Part shown: positions 1 to 12,534 of the stretch, one piece after another | Numbering within the stretch: the stretch's first letter is position 1 | Layout of the letters: every line of letters starts with the position of its first letter | Assembly: GCA_015680685.1 (NCBI GenBank) | Contig: MNCI01016318.1 | Location: forward strand, 208,800 to 272,799 | Direction: 5' to 3' | From: Gnetum montanum | Taxonomy: Eukaryota; Streptophyta; Gnetopsida; Gnetales; Gnetaceae | Length of the DNA stretch: 64,000 nt | The notes under the pieces: model-generated | The model's input: the letters and a program-made list of their open reading frames with translations, nothing else | The model's database searches: none | What the model was told of the DNA's origin: nothing | Position numbers and translations under genes: made by a program

Positions 1-2650
1 CATGGTTATGGAGCAGTGATGATTCTTGAAAGGAATTTAAAATAATAGAATTATAATATTTTGGTTTCATAAAATACATATTTGAAGTTAGCCTAATATG
101 AACTGCAAGGAAAAGGTATTAAGGATAATATTCCAAAGCAACGTTAGAGGAGATTAAGAGATATACGTGAGTGATTTGTTCAAGCCAAGTATATTATATT
201 TTAATGAGAAATTGATAAACATTAAGAAGAAGTCAAAATTTTTTAAAGAAGATATAATAATAATATAATAATTCCAAAATTAAAATGATAACATCCATCA
301 AAATTCTCAAAGTTGTTGAAAATAGCAGCCATGAGATGGCACTTGGTATTGGTTTAAATTATCGACATCAATGGTCTCCAATAGCATAGGCTTTTAGGAA
401 CAAAGCCTTGTTATTTCTAGAAGGTCATGTGGTAAATGCTGACCAAAACATGGCTAGAAATGCGATAGTTAGCCGTAGGCATCACTGATAGGCCAAAGGA
501 TTATCCCACACAGCATACCCTCACTGATTTCGCTTGTAATGATGGCTACATTTGAACTAATGAAGTCATGAAACGAGCACCGCGGCAAGTGTGAGGCAGG
601 CATATGAGTACTTCTAGCAGTTTTGGAACTTTTAAGGCACAATGTCACAATCTATAGAAACCCTTACCTCTGCATATTGAGCACTTGAACAACCTATGAC
701 ACGTGGAAGAAGCAAAGGTGACAATGGTAGCAAACCTAACCCTGAGCAGCATTGGCACAAACAACCATGATGACCAGGAACATGGCCATGTGAAAGAAGG
801 CATGTAATACATAGAGGCTACCATGAGGTGGTCATGAAACCCCACTCTACCGAGATCATGTCCACAATTTTGTTGGTGAGCACAATAAGAATAGGGTAGT
901 ATATGTGGCTTTGGTTTTTAATGAACTCATGGGATGCAATGTGTGATTGCAGGGCTGATGCCATGCTTCCAAATTTTCTCAACCATATTATGGTTCTAAG
1001 TGGTTTTTAACCACATAAGATATCGTAAAAAAATTTAAATTAAAACCCCTATTATGAGAAGAAGCCAAGTTTAGCATAACATCGTTGATACTAAGGGGTA
1101 TAATAATTTCATTCCTTATGATATTTTATCTAAAGGTTTTAAGGAAGAGGTTTAATGGACATTTGGAAAATATACCTCTATTTTCTAGAGCATTGACACT
1201 CTACATGAGAAGTTACAACCTCCTATGGAAGCTACAACTTGTTTTTCTTAATATTTGTAGAGTTATGATTACCAAGAGAACACTTGCCAACTATGACATA
1301 TATTTTTCTAATTTTTGTAACCTTGCATGATAATGTCCATAATATTTATTGCCAAGAAAACACTTGGTAATCATAGCTTAAACTTCTAATAACTTCCTTT
1401 GGAAGTTACAACCTCTAGGATGGTTATGAATTAATACCCCTAGATATTTGTAATACCCTTAACCTATCATGATTAATGTAACTACCCTAAGGTCACTATA
1501 AAAGGACCTTCAAAGGTAGAAGAAAAGGGGGGAGATTTTGGAAAAAGATAATTGAAGATTACTTGTAAGATGGCTTGCTAAAGACATCAATTCGGCTACT
1601 TTGTTTCAATCCTATGAGTTCATTTCTTCCCATTTTATTTTAGTTGCTTAGCTAATGGTTTAGATAGTATCATGCTTGGCATTTGATTTTGAGATTTTTC
1701 CTAGATTGCTTTTATGGCTCTATTTTTTGCATAATATTAGACTTCTATTAGATTAGCCATAGAAGAGCTTATGTTGTTAAAAAGCCTCAAGAGCAATTTA
1801 ATAGTAATGCTTTAACAAAATTTCATATTTTGAGCATAGAGAATTTAGGAAAATGTTTGGTATTTTGAGACAACTAAAATAGCTTCATTGTTTTAAAGTC
1901 TCTTACCTTGGTATTTCAATCCTAAAATTGTCAAATTTTTGAAGGCTCTATTGAATGTAATCTTTGACAAATATTAACTAGCCAAAATAAAGACTTGTAC
2001 CTTGTCATTTACACAACAATTTTTGGTAGTATAAGAATATTGTTTTTATGAAATTGCTTGTTGAGCTTAGAAGGTTTAGAAAATTTTTAGTTATTAAATT
2101 AGAATAACTTTATTGTGAAGTATTTCCTCATGTCAATTTATCTTGCTTAAGTATTTGAGATTTCACACAAATATTCTTTCTTTTCTTTCTCTTTCTAAGT
2201 TCATTGAATCTTGCTCTATTTCTAGTTTTCTTGTGAAACTTTCTCTCTAGGGAAATTAGGAGTAGATTGTCAGAATTGTGCTCAAATATTTTTACAAAAT
2301 TTTATTTGTTATGAGTATCATACCATAAGTATTGTATAGACTAAGTGATTGAACAAAATAGGAATCTCCAACAACTCATAGTATTTGACAAAGTTAGTCA
2401 AATCTCTTTTATGATAGTTGATTATAGTTTTATACACAGCCCAACAATTTTAACATTTCCAATAGCAAACACATACTCACATCTAATATGTTTCATAACT
2501 ACTAAGTTTATTTGGACGTATTTGGGCCTTGGTGTTGCTAGAGATCAACAAAGTACCTAAATCCTATTTCAAGAACACCTTTGATCCCATGATGCCAAAA
2601 GGTCTTGAGACTGTGAGACCATTCCATGTTGGTCGTCTAGTCCCAAATGG
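1..2650 (+). repeat. 5' LTR of T1, left edge cut by the window
   Basis: Bases 1-1300 align with 24018-25132 plus 31013-31200, and bases 2266-2640 align with 31201-31570. The 3' copy lacks about 970 bp (1300-2265 here). Comparison with 24001 shows that about 17 bp of this LTR lie outside the window. The right boundary is uncertain because I could not find a clear primer-binding site near 2650. The LTR is AT-rich with no ORF worth keeping. A length above 2.6 kb fits Tat-type elements, which often have long LTRs. Confidence 0.75.
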
Positions 2651-2938
2651 TTGCGAATAATTCTTTTGATGTTAGAAGGAGGGTTGAAAATTTGTCCTCT
2701 AAGTTCATAAGCCTAATAATCCTAGCACACCAACTATTATTTGTTGCTAGAAGGGTTTAACAAATTAGATACTATTTTCAGTTCATGACCAAACAGACTA
2801 ATAGTTTGGAAGATTTCAAAGATTCCAAAAAAGTTCTTCATTATAAGATTAATTATTCATTAGAAGAAGAAAAAAAAGGTTTTTGAATTTGGAACAAGTA
2901 GTGGAGTAAAGACTAGAAGGATAAGAAGATCACCCCTT

Positions 2939-4453
2939 TTGTTTGGTTTACTAGTCTATAAGAGAAAGTCAAAGAAGTATAAGAGTTTAATGATCAAAAG
3001 GAATTTTAATAGGATGTCAAATCCTTGGCAAAGAGTTATACCATTAGGATTTCAAAACTACAATGATAAGGTAGTTTACAAATATTTACCTAAGCCTTTT
3101 ATTCCTAGAAAATCTTACTTGGCTGAAGAGTATATCCACATGTTTGAGTTAGCTTTGGCTCATGCAAATGTTCAACACCAAAATCAAGCTTGTAGGTTGT
3201 TTGTAGCAAATTTAAAGGATATGGATTAGATTTGGTATTCAAACTTGCCACTTAATAACTCACAAGTTGGGATGATATGAAAAGTCTTTTCTTGGCCCAA
3301 TTTAATAATCAATTGGATCAACAACAACTATACTGTAGGTTAGTACAAGCTAAGCAAGGAATTAAAGAGTCAATTAGAGATTTAAATATTAAGTTTCAAT
3401 GAATTTGTGGACTCTTTTAAAGACAGCATAGACCATTAGATGAAATGCTTAGAGACACCTCTCTTAAGGCTGTGAATCCCAATATTTCAATTTGGTGAAG
3501 GAGAACTCCAAACTTGATAACATTGAATGACTACTTTAGTGAAGCTATATGCATAGAAAAACAACTAAACTTGAACAATAGAGAAAATATTAAAACTCAA
3601 AAAAGAGAAGAGAAAATGATGATTCCTATGCAAGATTTTTCTTAACTTAAAGCATTACCAAGTCCATCTTGTGTTAAAATAGAGTAAGAGTTTGAAAGTA
3701 GAGAATCTAAAAAAGGATAGTTAATGAAAGACTTGTCCAATAAGGTGGTGAAATTAGAGAAAGCTTTGGCAAGAGTTAAAATCAAAGAGGAAAATAAAAA
3801 TAGAAAATATAAGCATCACGTTACTAAGTTAGTAGAAGATGAGGATGAAAGTGGTCTTGTTATGTCTAACTTTCTTGATATTGAATTAGATAATGAGCTA
3901 TCTAGTGTTCATTATGCAAGTAAATCTTCTAGTAATGGATCTAGTGATACCTCTTCTCTATCAATTTCTAAAGAGGATATATTGCTAGATGAAGAGTGCA
4001 ATAAAAATGAACAAAATGAATATAATCAGAGATCAAAAGAAAGATTAAGTACTTCTAGATCTCCAAATGTTATTTTTGATACATCTACTAAGAGAAAGGT
4101 TTTTGAACCAAGTAGAAGAGAGAAAAATAAAAGTAAAGAAGATCAATTAGAGCAAAGTACTCAAAATCAAACTCTTAATAAATGGATGAAGGGACCAACC
4201 TTTTATGGAGATGGAGAATACAATTTGATTGAGGATCTTAAACATGTTAGGGTAAATATTAGCATATATCAATTGCTACAAATAGGAGATCAACAGAGAA
4301 AGACTTTAGAGTTTATTAAAGGTAAAAAGAGAGTTCTAGATTCAAAGTTAAGCTATGCATCTAAACATTAACAAGGCAACAAAAACTAGTTATGAGTGTA
4401 CTCCTGATAAAGAAGCTCTTCCTTTTCTATTGACAATGAAGTTAAAGGATAAG
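2939..4453 (+). pseudogene. T1 gag and start of protease, decayed
   Basis: Open stretches at 2939-3229 and 3724-4371 lie in different frames. Between them the coding sense can still be followed through stops (phrases rich in Gln, Asn and Leu, such as LAQFNNQLDQQQLYCRL near 3290-3345). The 3724-4371 part is Lys/Glu/Ser-rich and ends with a segment (NISIYQLLQIG, near 4256) of the kind found between gag and protease in Ty3/gypsy elements. The last codons before 4453 (TMKLKDK) are the start of the protease, which resumes at 18906. The true start codon was not found. Bases 2651-2938 are untranslated leader or decayed gag; I see nothing else there. Confidence 0.65.
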
Positions 4454-4603
4454 TGATGAGTTAGTTGTTGGGCCATGTTGATGGGATGTCATCAATGTGA
4501 CCCCATTGATAAGATCTCGTCATTGTGATCCTATCGATGAGATCTTGTTAATGTGATCCGATTGACATAGTGTATGACCTATTGATGTGTACCCATTGAT
4601 AGG

Positions 4604-5467
4604 TAATGAGTCATCATTTGTTGACCCTGATGTCGAGTACTTGATGTTGGAGCCTTGATGTCTAATACTCGATATTGAAGCCACGAAGCGATGTCAGATA
4701 TCCGATGTCATCTCCTCTGGGTTAGTTTATAAATACAACACTTGGATGCACAGTTGAGCAAGATGTAGAGTTTTTAGTTTTGGTTCTTAGTTTTTGTTAG
4801 TCTTTCTTAGAGTTTTATTATTCCTAGTGCATGCCCACAGTGTGGTGTTTGTAATTGTATGGTACCTTTGTTCGAGTGTGACGTACTTGGACATGTTACA
4901 TGATTAGCAATAAAGATCGAGATTACTCCCATCATTACAGCATCCACTTAGATTATTATTGCTTTTCATTGTTAAGTATTTATTGTTTCCTTTAGTTAAC
5001 ATTTCCATCTATTGCTATTTACTATTCTTGTCATTAAGTGAAATGCATATGCCTTAATCACAAGTTTTTAAGTGTAGATACTTGGTAATCTAGCAGTGTA
5101 TTGTTTAGCACACCTAGTGACATATGCTTGGCAATCCCAGAGGTAGTCTCAAGAAGTCCAAGACATATATAGACGATTAAGAGCAGATACTTATCGCACA
5201 TAGGCTAGTTTAAATCTTATTTTCCATTGTTCATTAGCTTAATTAATTTACCTCTTTATCATAGAATTAGACAACAACATATGCCTCACTTTGGACTAAA
5301 CCATATGTGACAAAGCTACCACTAGTCCAAGTGGGAAGACAACTAACTACGATCAAAGCATAACGATCTAGATACCACAACTAGTACCATCCATGGAATT
5401 TGACTGGATCATGCATGAATGCTTGTGATTCATATGGTTGGGCATAGGGGTACCTTGCCGCTCATCA
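4604..5467 (+). repeat. 5' LTR of A1
   Basis: It starts TAATGAGTCATCA (first G mutated) and ends GCTCATCA. U3 carries the phased array of GATGTC/GATATT units at 4630-4712, followed by CTATAAATACAAC near 4729 as a TATA box. The remainder holds the conserved motifs of this LTR family, including AATAAAGATCGAGATTACTC and the terminal GGGGTACCTTGCCGCTCATCA region. Confidence 0.85.
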
Positions 5468-7839
5468 TTAGCATCACAACTTAAGGCATCATCCTTGTGG
5501 CCCATTCTTTTAGATAGTGGTGAGTGGTACCTTGGTGAGGCTTATCAATTTTGGCATAATAAAGATGAGGGCACCACCATCAACATTTGTGGAGTTAATG
5601 TTTCTTTTTTGGTTAAGGCCATTGCAACAACTTTGAATCTACCCAACGAAGGGGCTAAGATAGCCCATTTGTCCACCAGATTTGACCTCGATACCAAAAA
5701 AGTATGGCTAAAATGGACATACCACAAAGAGGATAAAACATATAATGAACTAACTCTAGAAGAGAGGACATACTTCAAGATCAAGATATGCCACCTATTT
5801 CCCACTAAAGGGCTTAACTAAATTTCAACATATGCATCTAGGGAAAGTGTTATCTTAATGGACAAATTTGTGGCCAATCTTCTCTAATTCTACTTCACAA
5901 AAATTCAACAACGGTTCAAGGAGAAAAAAGTAGGGATACTATCACTCTCATTTTCTTGCATAATCAAGAAGCTATTCAAATGCACTGGAATCCTAGGATA
6001 TATGAACGATATTCCTAGGAAGGCTTAGAACGCCTCCTTCGCTAAACTTCTTAAACCTATAGCACCAAGAAAAGATCTTGGTGAAGAATAGGAACTAGAG
6101 AAGGAGGTAGAAACAAATGCAAAAACACAACGTGAGCCTAAACAATGCCCACAAACATAAGCTCCACCACTACTGCCATTACAAGACTATAGGTCCTCCA
6201 TGAGCCATTTGTAGAAGATTACTAAAGTTGTCAGCTAGGAAAGTAGGGATGAGTCCAATCTCTTCTGAGTGATTAATGATGCCATGCAACCCACTATTTC
6301 AACTCATCTAACAAGGGGGGAAATATTGCTACAATTAGGAGGAGGATCCCAATGGTGCATGCAAATCTCTAGGAATGCTGCATCCTTCTAGGTAATGCTT
6401 GAAATTGGAGAAGGTTCCATGGTTGTGATAATGCAACATCACGATGCAACAGATGCAGCAAAAGTAATCATTGATCATATTTAAGAATCATTCAATGTGC
6501 CTGTTGTGCCCCTAGTATATCTTATTGGGACCAGAGATGCACATATGCTAGCTGGGACTTCAATGACTCTTGCGGTGCATGAGGATGTATTGGATTGACT
6601 ACTGCAAATGGGACGAGTAATGACTACTTTGTTTGACATCCCTAGTGATGTCATTGTAACATAGTTAGACCTCATCACCACAAATGGAAAGTTGATCATG
6701 GCTAAAGTTAGGGCAAAACATGTAGAAGTAGAATGATAGGATCCTACCCATTTTGTTGCACTTGACCAATTAGAACAATTCAGGGTAGTGTAGTTGGCTA
6801 AGCTAACTAAGGAGATAGTAACTACAAAACAATAAAAAGAGAAGGTAGTCTAGAATGCCTCTACTGCTGATGTGCAATCCCATGTGTACAAAAATGCATT
6901 GACCGCTACACAAGAAGAAAACAAGTAGCTGGCCATTTAGAATTCAAGGTTGACCATAATTGAGAAGCAAAAGAATATCATAGAAGAAAGCACCCACCAG
7001 TTGAGAGAACAAATGATGAGGGTTAACTAGGACATTAACAAATTGGCTGGAGAGAATAGAATCCTCTCAATGGAGGAGGTCTACACTATTTATTAGAAAT
7101 CAGTGCATGGTAGAATAAGGCTAAGAAACATGAGAAATTGAAGGAACACTTCTACGACCAAGTAGGCATGTACAAACAAATAAATGAAGAAGAGATCTAG
7201 ATGGCCAAAGCCCACATTAGCTCCTTCTCAACATAAAATCTTGAGTGGCAGCCAATTTTGGATAACTATGCCTTTGTCCATTAGGCAAAAGTAAAGAATA
7301 AAGACCTGTAGATTGAAGATATGAAAGAATACATGGTGTTGGCTAACCTCAGATATGTCAATCTTGCCATGTTAACAATAGGTTGACCTTGGAATGAGTT
7401 GGAGAAGTAGGTAGTGATCACCTATGCATGGTACCAAAAAGAGTTTGTAGATTGAAAAGATGCTTTGTAGAAGCTACATGTGGCAAACTCAAAATTAGAG
7501 GTGGTTAAAGCTAACTATAAGGGATAGAAGGATGTCGCCTCAAACCTAGCTAGAAGATTAATATATTATCATGAACTCAGAGAAAAATCTAGGACCTTTA
7601 AGGAGGAACAACGACATTTTGCAACTTGGTATGTGAAGGCTAATTAGATGTTCTAGCAACTGTCATGTCCATGGGATGTACCGATGCTAGCACACATTGG
7701 CTTAGTAGCCTGGATGGTACATGACCCAATGAAGGAAGAAGAAAAGTTGTAGGTGTTGCTTAGTCATTACAAATTTTACAAGCCTAGCGACAAAGGGAAG
7801 CAACTAATGGAGGAGCCACAACCTCTGAGCACCACATGA
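5468..7839 (+). pseudogene. A1 ORF3 (env-position protein), N-terminally truncated and decayed
   Basis: It aligns with A2 ORF3 from its WPIL..GEWYLGE segment onward. The first 118 codons (5468-5821) are still open and contain the pattern GVNVSFLVKAI followed by LNLP, then LTLEERTYFKI. The C-terminal two thirds is Glu/Lys/Gln-rich coiled coil, and the end matches the other copies (MEEP... then TGA at 7837-7839). Most in-frame stops are TAG at positions where other copies have CAG (Gln) or TGG (Trp). The function is unknown. Its place between gag/pol and the 3' LTR is where env-like genes sit in Athila elements, but I see no signal peptide or membrane segment. The N-terminal pattern resembles the family called putative plant transposon protein; this is a guess from pattern. 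Confidence 0.7.
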
Positions 7840-8027
7840 GCTTCCCAGTTTTACATCTTATAATATTGTATCCCATTTTTGTACTACACCATTGTAGCAT
7901 GTAAGAGTCAACTGTTTTATTGTTGTTTAAGTTAGTCAATAATTCCATACCTTCCCAATATTTTGTAAAGAACTTGTTTTTCATTTTGTTTAGCTTGAGG
8001 ATATCTTTCCATTCAGTTGTGAAGGTA

Positions 8028-8892
8028 TGATGAGTCATCATCTATCAACCACGACATCAAGTACCCAAAGTTGGAGCCTCGATGTCGGAGCCAGGAAGTG
8101 ATGTTAGATATCCGATGTCGTCTCCTTTGGGTTAGCCTATAAATACAACACTTGGGTGCATGGTTGAGCAGGATGTAGATTTTTTAGTTTTAGTTCTCAA
8201 TTTTTGTTAGTCTTTCTTAGAGTTATATTATTCCCAATGCATGCCTGTAGTGTGATGTTTGTAATTGTACAACACTTTTGTTCGAGTGTGATGTACTTAG
8301 AAACGTTACATGATTGGCAACAAAGATTGAGATTACTCCCATCATTGCAACATCCACTTAGATTATTATTGCTTTTCATTATTAATAATTTATTGTTTCC
8401 TTTAGTTAACATTTCCATCTATTACTATTTACTATTCCTGTCACTAAGCAAAATAAGTATGCCTTAATCACGAGCATTTAAGTGTAGATACTTGGTAATC
8501 CAATAGTGTATTTTTTAGCACACCTAGTGACATACACTTGGCAATCCCAAAGGTAGTCTCATGAAGTCCAAGATGTATACTGACGATTAAGAGCAAATAC
8601 TCATCACACGTAGGCTAGTTTAGATCTTGTTTTCCATTGTTCATTAGCTTAATTAATTTACCTCTTTATTGTCATTAGGAGTAGCATAGAATTAGACAAC
8701 ATCATATGCCTCACCTTGGACTAAACCATATGTGATAAAGGTACCACTAATCCAAGTGGGAGGACAACAAACTATGATCAAAGCATAACGATCTAGATAC
8801 CACAACTAGTCCCATCCACAGAATTTGACTAGATCATGCATGAATGCTTGTGATTTGTATGGTTGGACATATGGGTACCTTTCCATTCATCA
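8028..8892 (+). repeat. 3' LTR of A1
   Basis: It begins TGATGAGTCATCA and ends ATTCATCA. The array at 8060-8125 shows the spacing seen in the 5' LTR (a 19-bp unit then a 14-bp unit before the TATA box CCTATAAATAC near 8145). Just upstream, 8013-8027 (CAGTTGTGAAGGTA) is a decayed polypurine tract; the intact form in A3 is GTCGTGGGGGTA. Confidence 0.88.
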
Positions 8893-9087
8893 TTAGGACA
8901 TCCTATTTTTGCTTATAAATGTGCACATACCCACCACATTTATGGCATTCCTTTGTTAGTTGTGGCAAAGCACTTGTAGTTTTTTCACTTTAGAGTTGGA
9001 ATATTTATAAATGCTCATAGTAGGAGTCAAAGAGTGTACAGATCTTTATTTGAACATTGTTGTACTTGAGCACTTCAGTGTGGATGG

Positions 9088-9942
9088 TCATGAGTCACGT
9101 TCTGCCAAGCCCCGATATTAGGTATGCGATATCATAGGCTTGGAAACGATGTCAGATATTCAATATCACTGTTCCTGTGTTATCCTATAAATACAGCATT
9201 GAGGTGCACAGTAGCAATTTTTTTTTGGGGGAGTCTTTAGTCAGTTTTTAGTTTTCAATTCTTATAATTAGTTTTAATGTTCTTTCCAAGTGCATTCCTA
9301 TAGTGTGATGCTTCTAATTGTACCAAACCTTTATTCGAGTGTGATCTACTTGGACACACACATGATCAACAATAAAGATTGAGATTACTCCATCATTGCA
9401 ACATTCACTTAGCTTTTAATTATTTTAATTATCGATTATTTATTATTATTTTCTTAGTTACTATTTCTTTTATCATCATTTACTATTCCTTTTGTTAACG
9501 TGGAATGAGTATGCCTTAATTACGAACATTTAAGTGTAACTACATGGTAACCTAGTAGTGTATCGAGTAGTGCTTTGAGTGATGTGCGCTTGGTAATCCC
9601 AAAAGTAGTACACAAAGTCCAAGATGCATACAGATAATTAGGGATGGATGCTCATCACACTTAGGGTAGCTTACCTTTTATTTCCTATTGCCCATTAGCT
9701 TAATTAAGTTATCTCTTATTGTCCTTAGGAGTAGCATAGTAGTAGGGATCACATCATACACCTCAGTCTAGACTAAACCATATGTGATAAAGCAAATTCT
9801 AGTCCAAGTGGGAAGATAGTGAATTGTAATCAACGTATAACCATCTAGGTGCCACAACTAGTCCATCCGCAAAGTTCAACCAGATCACGCGTACACACTC
9901 ATATTTGTATAGTTGAGCATAGGGGTACCTCACCGCTCATCA
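9088..9942 (+). repeat. 5' LTR of A2
   Basis: It starts TCATGAGTCACG (a changed TGATGAGTCATG) and ends CCGCTCATCA. U3 has the phased array at 9112-9165, then CCTATAAATACAGC near 9185 as TATA box. The body matches 17469-18338 closely, for example TCGAGTGTGATCTACTTGGACAC and the AATAAAGATTGAGATTAC box. Confidence 0.88.
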
Positions 9943-9943
9943 T

Positions 9944-9961
9944 TGGCGCTATTGCCAAGGA
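9944..9961 (+). promoter_or_regulatory. Primer-binding site of A2 (tRNA-Asp type)
   Basis: The sequence TGGCGCTATTGCCAAGGA sits one base after the LTR end. It matches the complement of the tRNA-Asp 3' end (TGGCGCCGTTGCCGGGGA) at 14 of 18 positions, and each difference is a C-to-T or G-to-A change. This primer is typical of the Athila group. Confidence 0.85.
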
Positions 9962-10076
9962 TGATGCTAGTTTTCTAGATTAGTTGTATTACACAAGATC
10001 GTTGTAACAAGGTATTAACAATATATCTTTTAGACAAAGAAATAAAATTCAGTTAAGTCACACACAATTCATGACA

Positions 10077-12534
10077 ATGTCTCTTTCACAAGATAGTGAT
10101 AATGCAACATCTAGCGAGGCAATTCATTGGAGAACCAACACAATTTATGATGAAGAAGAAGTTTGGAGTACTTAATCTTATGCAAGAGTTTCATATGTTC
10201 ATAGACACCCCAATGATACTCAAGGACTTTTGTCATCCAACTTAGACACCTCTAGTGAAGATGGGACATCCCCTAGAATGAGGGGGCCCGTAAGGCCTAG
10301 GACCTTCTTAATGGGTAGCAAGAGTACATCAGGGAATGATTGGGAGACTTACAAAAGTTATGATGAGTCTTCCAGTTCCCTCTGTTCCTTTGCTCTTTCA
10401 ACATCGAGTTGTGACACAGATGACTATTCCTTAAGGGGTCGGTGTAGAAATAAAAATTGAACCCATGGGCAAAATAAGGAATGCCAACATGAACATAGAA
10501 AACATTGTCCCAACTCATGAACTCACAACCTATTCAGTGATGATGAACCCTTGTTGGCCACTAAGAGCCTAATGCATATAATAGAGGCCATTTAGATGTC
10601 CTGCAGGCATCACAAGAAAAGCTGTCTACCTAGGCTTGATTTAAACAACTTTCCTAAGTTCTTAGGAGGCTGTGATTTAGATCCGCAACATCATTTACAT
10701 GCCTTCTATGATGCCTGTGTATGGAACAACATTAAGAATGGGTGGTAAAGGCTTAAGCTCTTCCCTTTGATACTTGTTGGCCAAGCTAAAGTGTGGTACA
10801 TGTATTTAAAACTAAATTCAATTCACCATTGGCCTACAATGGTAAACCTCTTCAACGAAAGATATCAAACCTATGCAAGAGTGTCAGCCTTGAGGAGAAA
10901 AATCCAAGAGTGGAAACAAGGGTAACATGAACCCTTAGACATGGCCTTAGAAAGATATTACTCTTTGTTAAACAAATGCTCAAGCCATGGGTTCTCTGAG
11001 GAAAGGCTAATGTATCACATCATGGATTAGCTCTGTAATGAAACAAGGGAGATCCTAGGGATGTATGCCGCAGGTCAACTATATGAACTACAAGCCCATC
11101 AATTCCAAGAGCTTATTAAGTGGGTAGTAAAAGAAGAAGGAGAAATAATCAAATGGAAGAATGTTAAAAAATATCAATAGGACCAAACTCTTGAAATAAC
11201 TGAGGTCCATAATTATGAAGAGGAGAAATCAACTCACCTTGAGGAGGTGAAACTATTCCTACCTTTACCGATACTAAAATCACTAGATGAAATCAAGGAA
11301 AAGATCAACAAGATGATTTTGTGGGTACATGAAAAATGTGGAGAATATGTAGACATTATTGGAGGGAGACCCATGCAAGATAGCTTTGATGACCAAAACA
11401 AATAGAGTATACCAAACTTAGAAATAGGATAGAACACCATTTGACAATTGGAAAGAAGGGCTGAAGAAAATGAGGATAGGGGCTCAACTACAAATCATAG
11501 GTATCAATGTAATGTTTGCCTATACAATCACCTAAAAGGCTAATATCCAATCTTGTCACATCTACATGAGCATTGGGGAAGAATGTTACATCTAGATTTT
11601 GTACAGAAGTACATGGTTGGGTGCATCCCTATCCCATAACTTTATGGGCAATTCCACAACTCATCGTACTATCTATGGAAAAATTTTTACCGACCTCAAT
11701 ACTATGCTCAACCACAGTGGAAAACCCCCCAGTCATGGGGGAGGCCATCGCCAAACTAGCCACACCTTTGATATCACTCGAAACCAAGTGCTTATTATGT
11801 TTAACATCCTATTTCTCCAACTGGATCAACATCCTCTACTTTACCTCATCGTTATTACTCTCTCGAGTATCATCAAGCCATGTTCTCTCCTGCAATATCA
11901 CCACCTCATGTTCCTTACATTCCTCCTTACTCTCAATATTTTCATCCTTCACCTCCTTTTACATCGCCACCAGTTGTACTGGAAGGTTTTGCACCACAAC
12001 ACTAACCAACAAACATTACTTGTGTTGCTACTGTCAACAGCAGTGGGAGTCCTTCACAACATCGAAAACATTCCTTCTTTAGGCATGGCTGTAGAAAGAG
12101 ACAACATGATTATGAAAACACTGCATCCTCCAAGTCAGCACAAGCCCAACACAGTGATGCCTTCATCTTCAAACTTAACACCTCCTATTACCTTATCTAG
12201 GCCACCAATTAATACTCCAACAACCATGCAGCCCAATGAATATAACAACATGAGGAGACATATCGATCTTTGCATACCATCTTATGGTCATGAGTGCCAT
12301 AGTGGGTTAGCTTCTTATCACATGACCACATCTTATAATCTGTCGCACTATACCTACTTTACTTGAGTGTATGAACCCCAATTTGGTTATGTTCCTACCA
12401 CTACACCATAAGACACCTAGTGGTTTGGATATGATCAGATCCTAATATTTCCAACATGCATGGATCCTAACTTTCCATTTATTAATTCTCACCACGATCA
12501 AAGGTATAGTCATGGGGGATTTCCCCCATTCTAA
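10077..12534 (+). pseudogene. A2 gag, decayed, ending with its own stop
   Basis: The start ATGTCTCTTTCACAAG matches the start of A3 gag. The capsid region (10640-11000) has the retrotransposon gag pattern: LDLNNFPKF, then DPQHHLHAFYDAC, and NLFNERYQTYARVS. A zinc knuckle lies at 11509-11545 (YQCNVC..NH), with its last Cys lost. The C-terminal third is Pro/Ser/Tyr-rich. The frame ends after a sequence matching SYGGYPPF of A3, at a GGGGGATTTCCCCC hairpin followed by stops, so gag does not run on into pol. Many in-frame stops are TAG at CAG positions. Confidence 0.8.

Larger units (their letters stand above)
4604..8892 (+). mobile_element. A1: deleted Athila-like element carrying only ORF3
   Basis: The LTRs are 864 and 865 bp. 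The flanking 5-mers are atagg (4599-4603) and ttagg (8893-8897), a 4/5 match to a target duplication. Between the LTRs there is only a truncated ORF3 and the 3' non-coding tail. The primer-binding site, gag, pol and the N-terminal part of ORF3 are missing: the 5' LTR runs straight into the middle of ORF3. Since it still has two LTRs and duplicated ends, either it inserted in this short form or it was deleted afterwards. Confidence 0.85.

Noticed and set aside
1-2650. Endogenous pararetrovirus as an explanation for T1
   Set aside because: T1 has paired LTRs, an integrase and a polypurine tract, which pararetroviruses lack.
8204-8467. Open frames on both strands in the A1 3' LTR
   Set aside because: They lie in LTR sequence, and the homologous LTRs do not keep the frame.
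11573-12366. Two overlapping frames within A2 gag
   Set aside because: They are alternative frames over the Pro-rich gag tail; the A3 alignment shows which frame is real.
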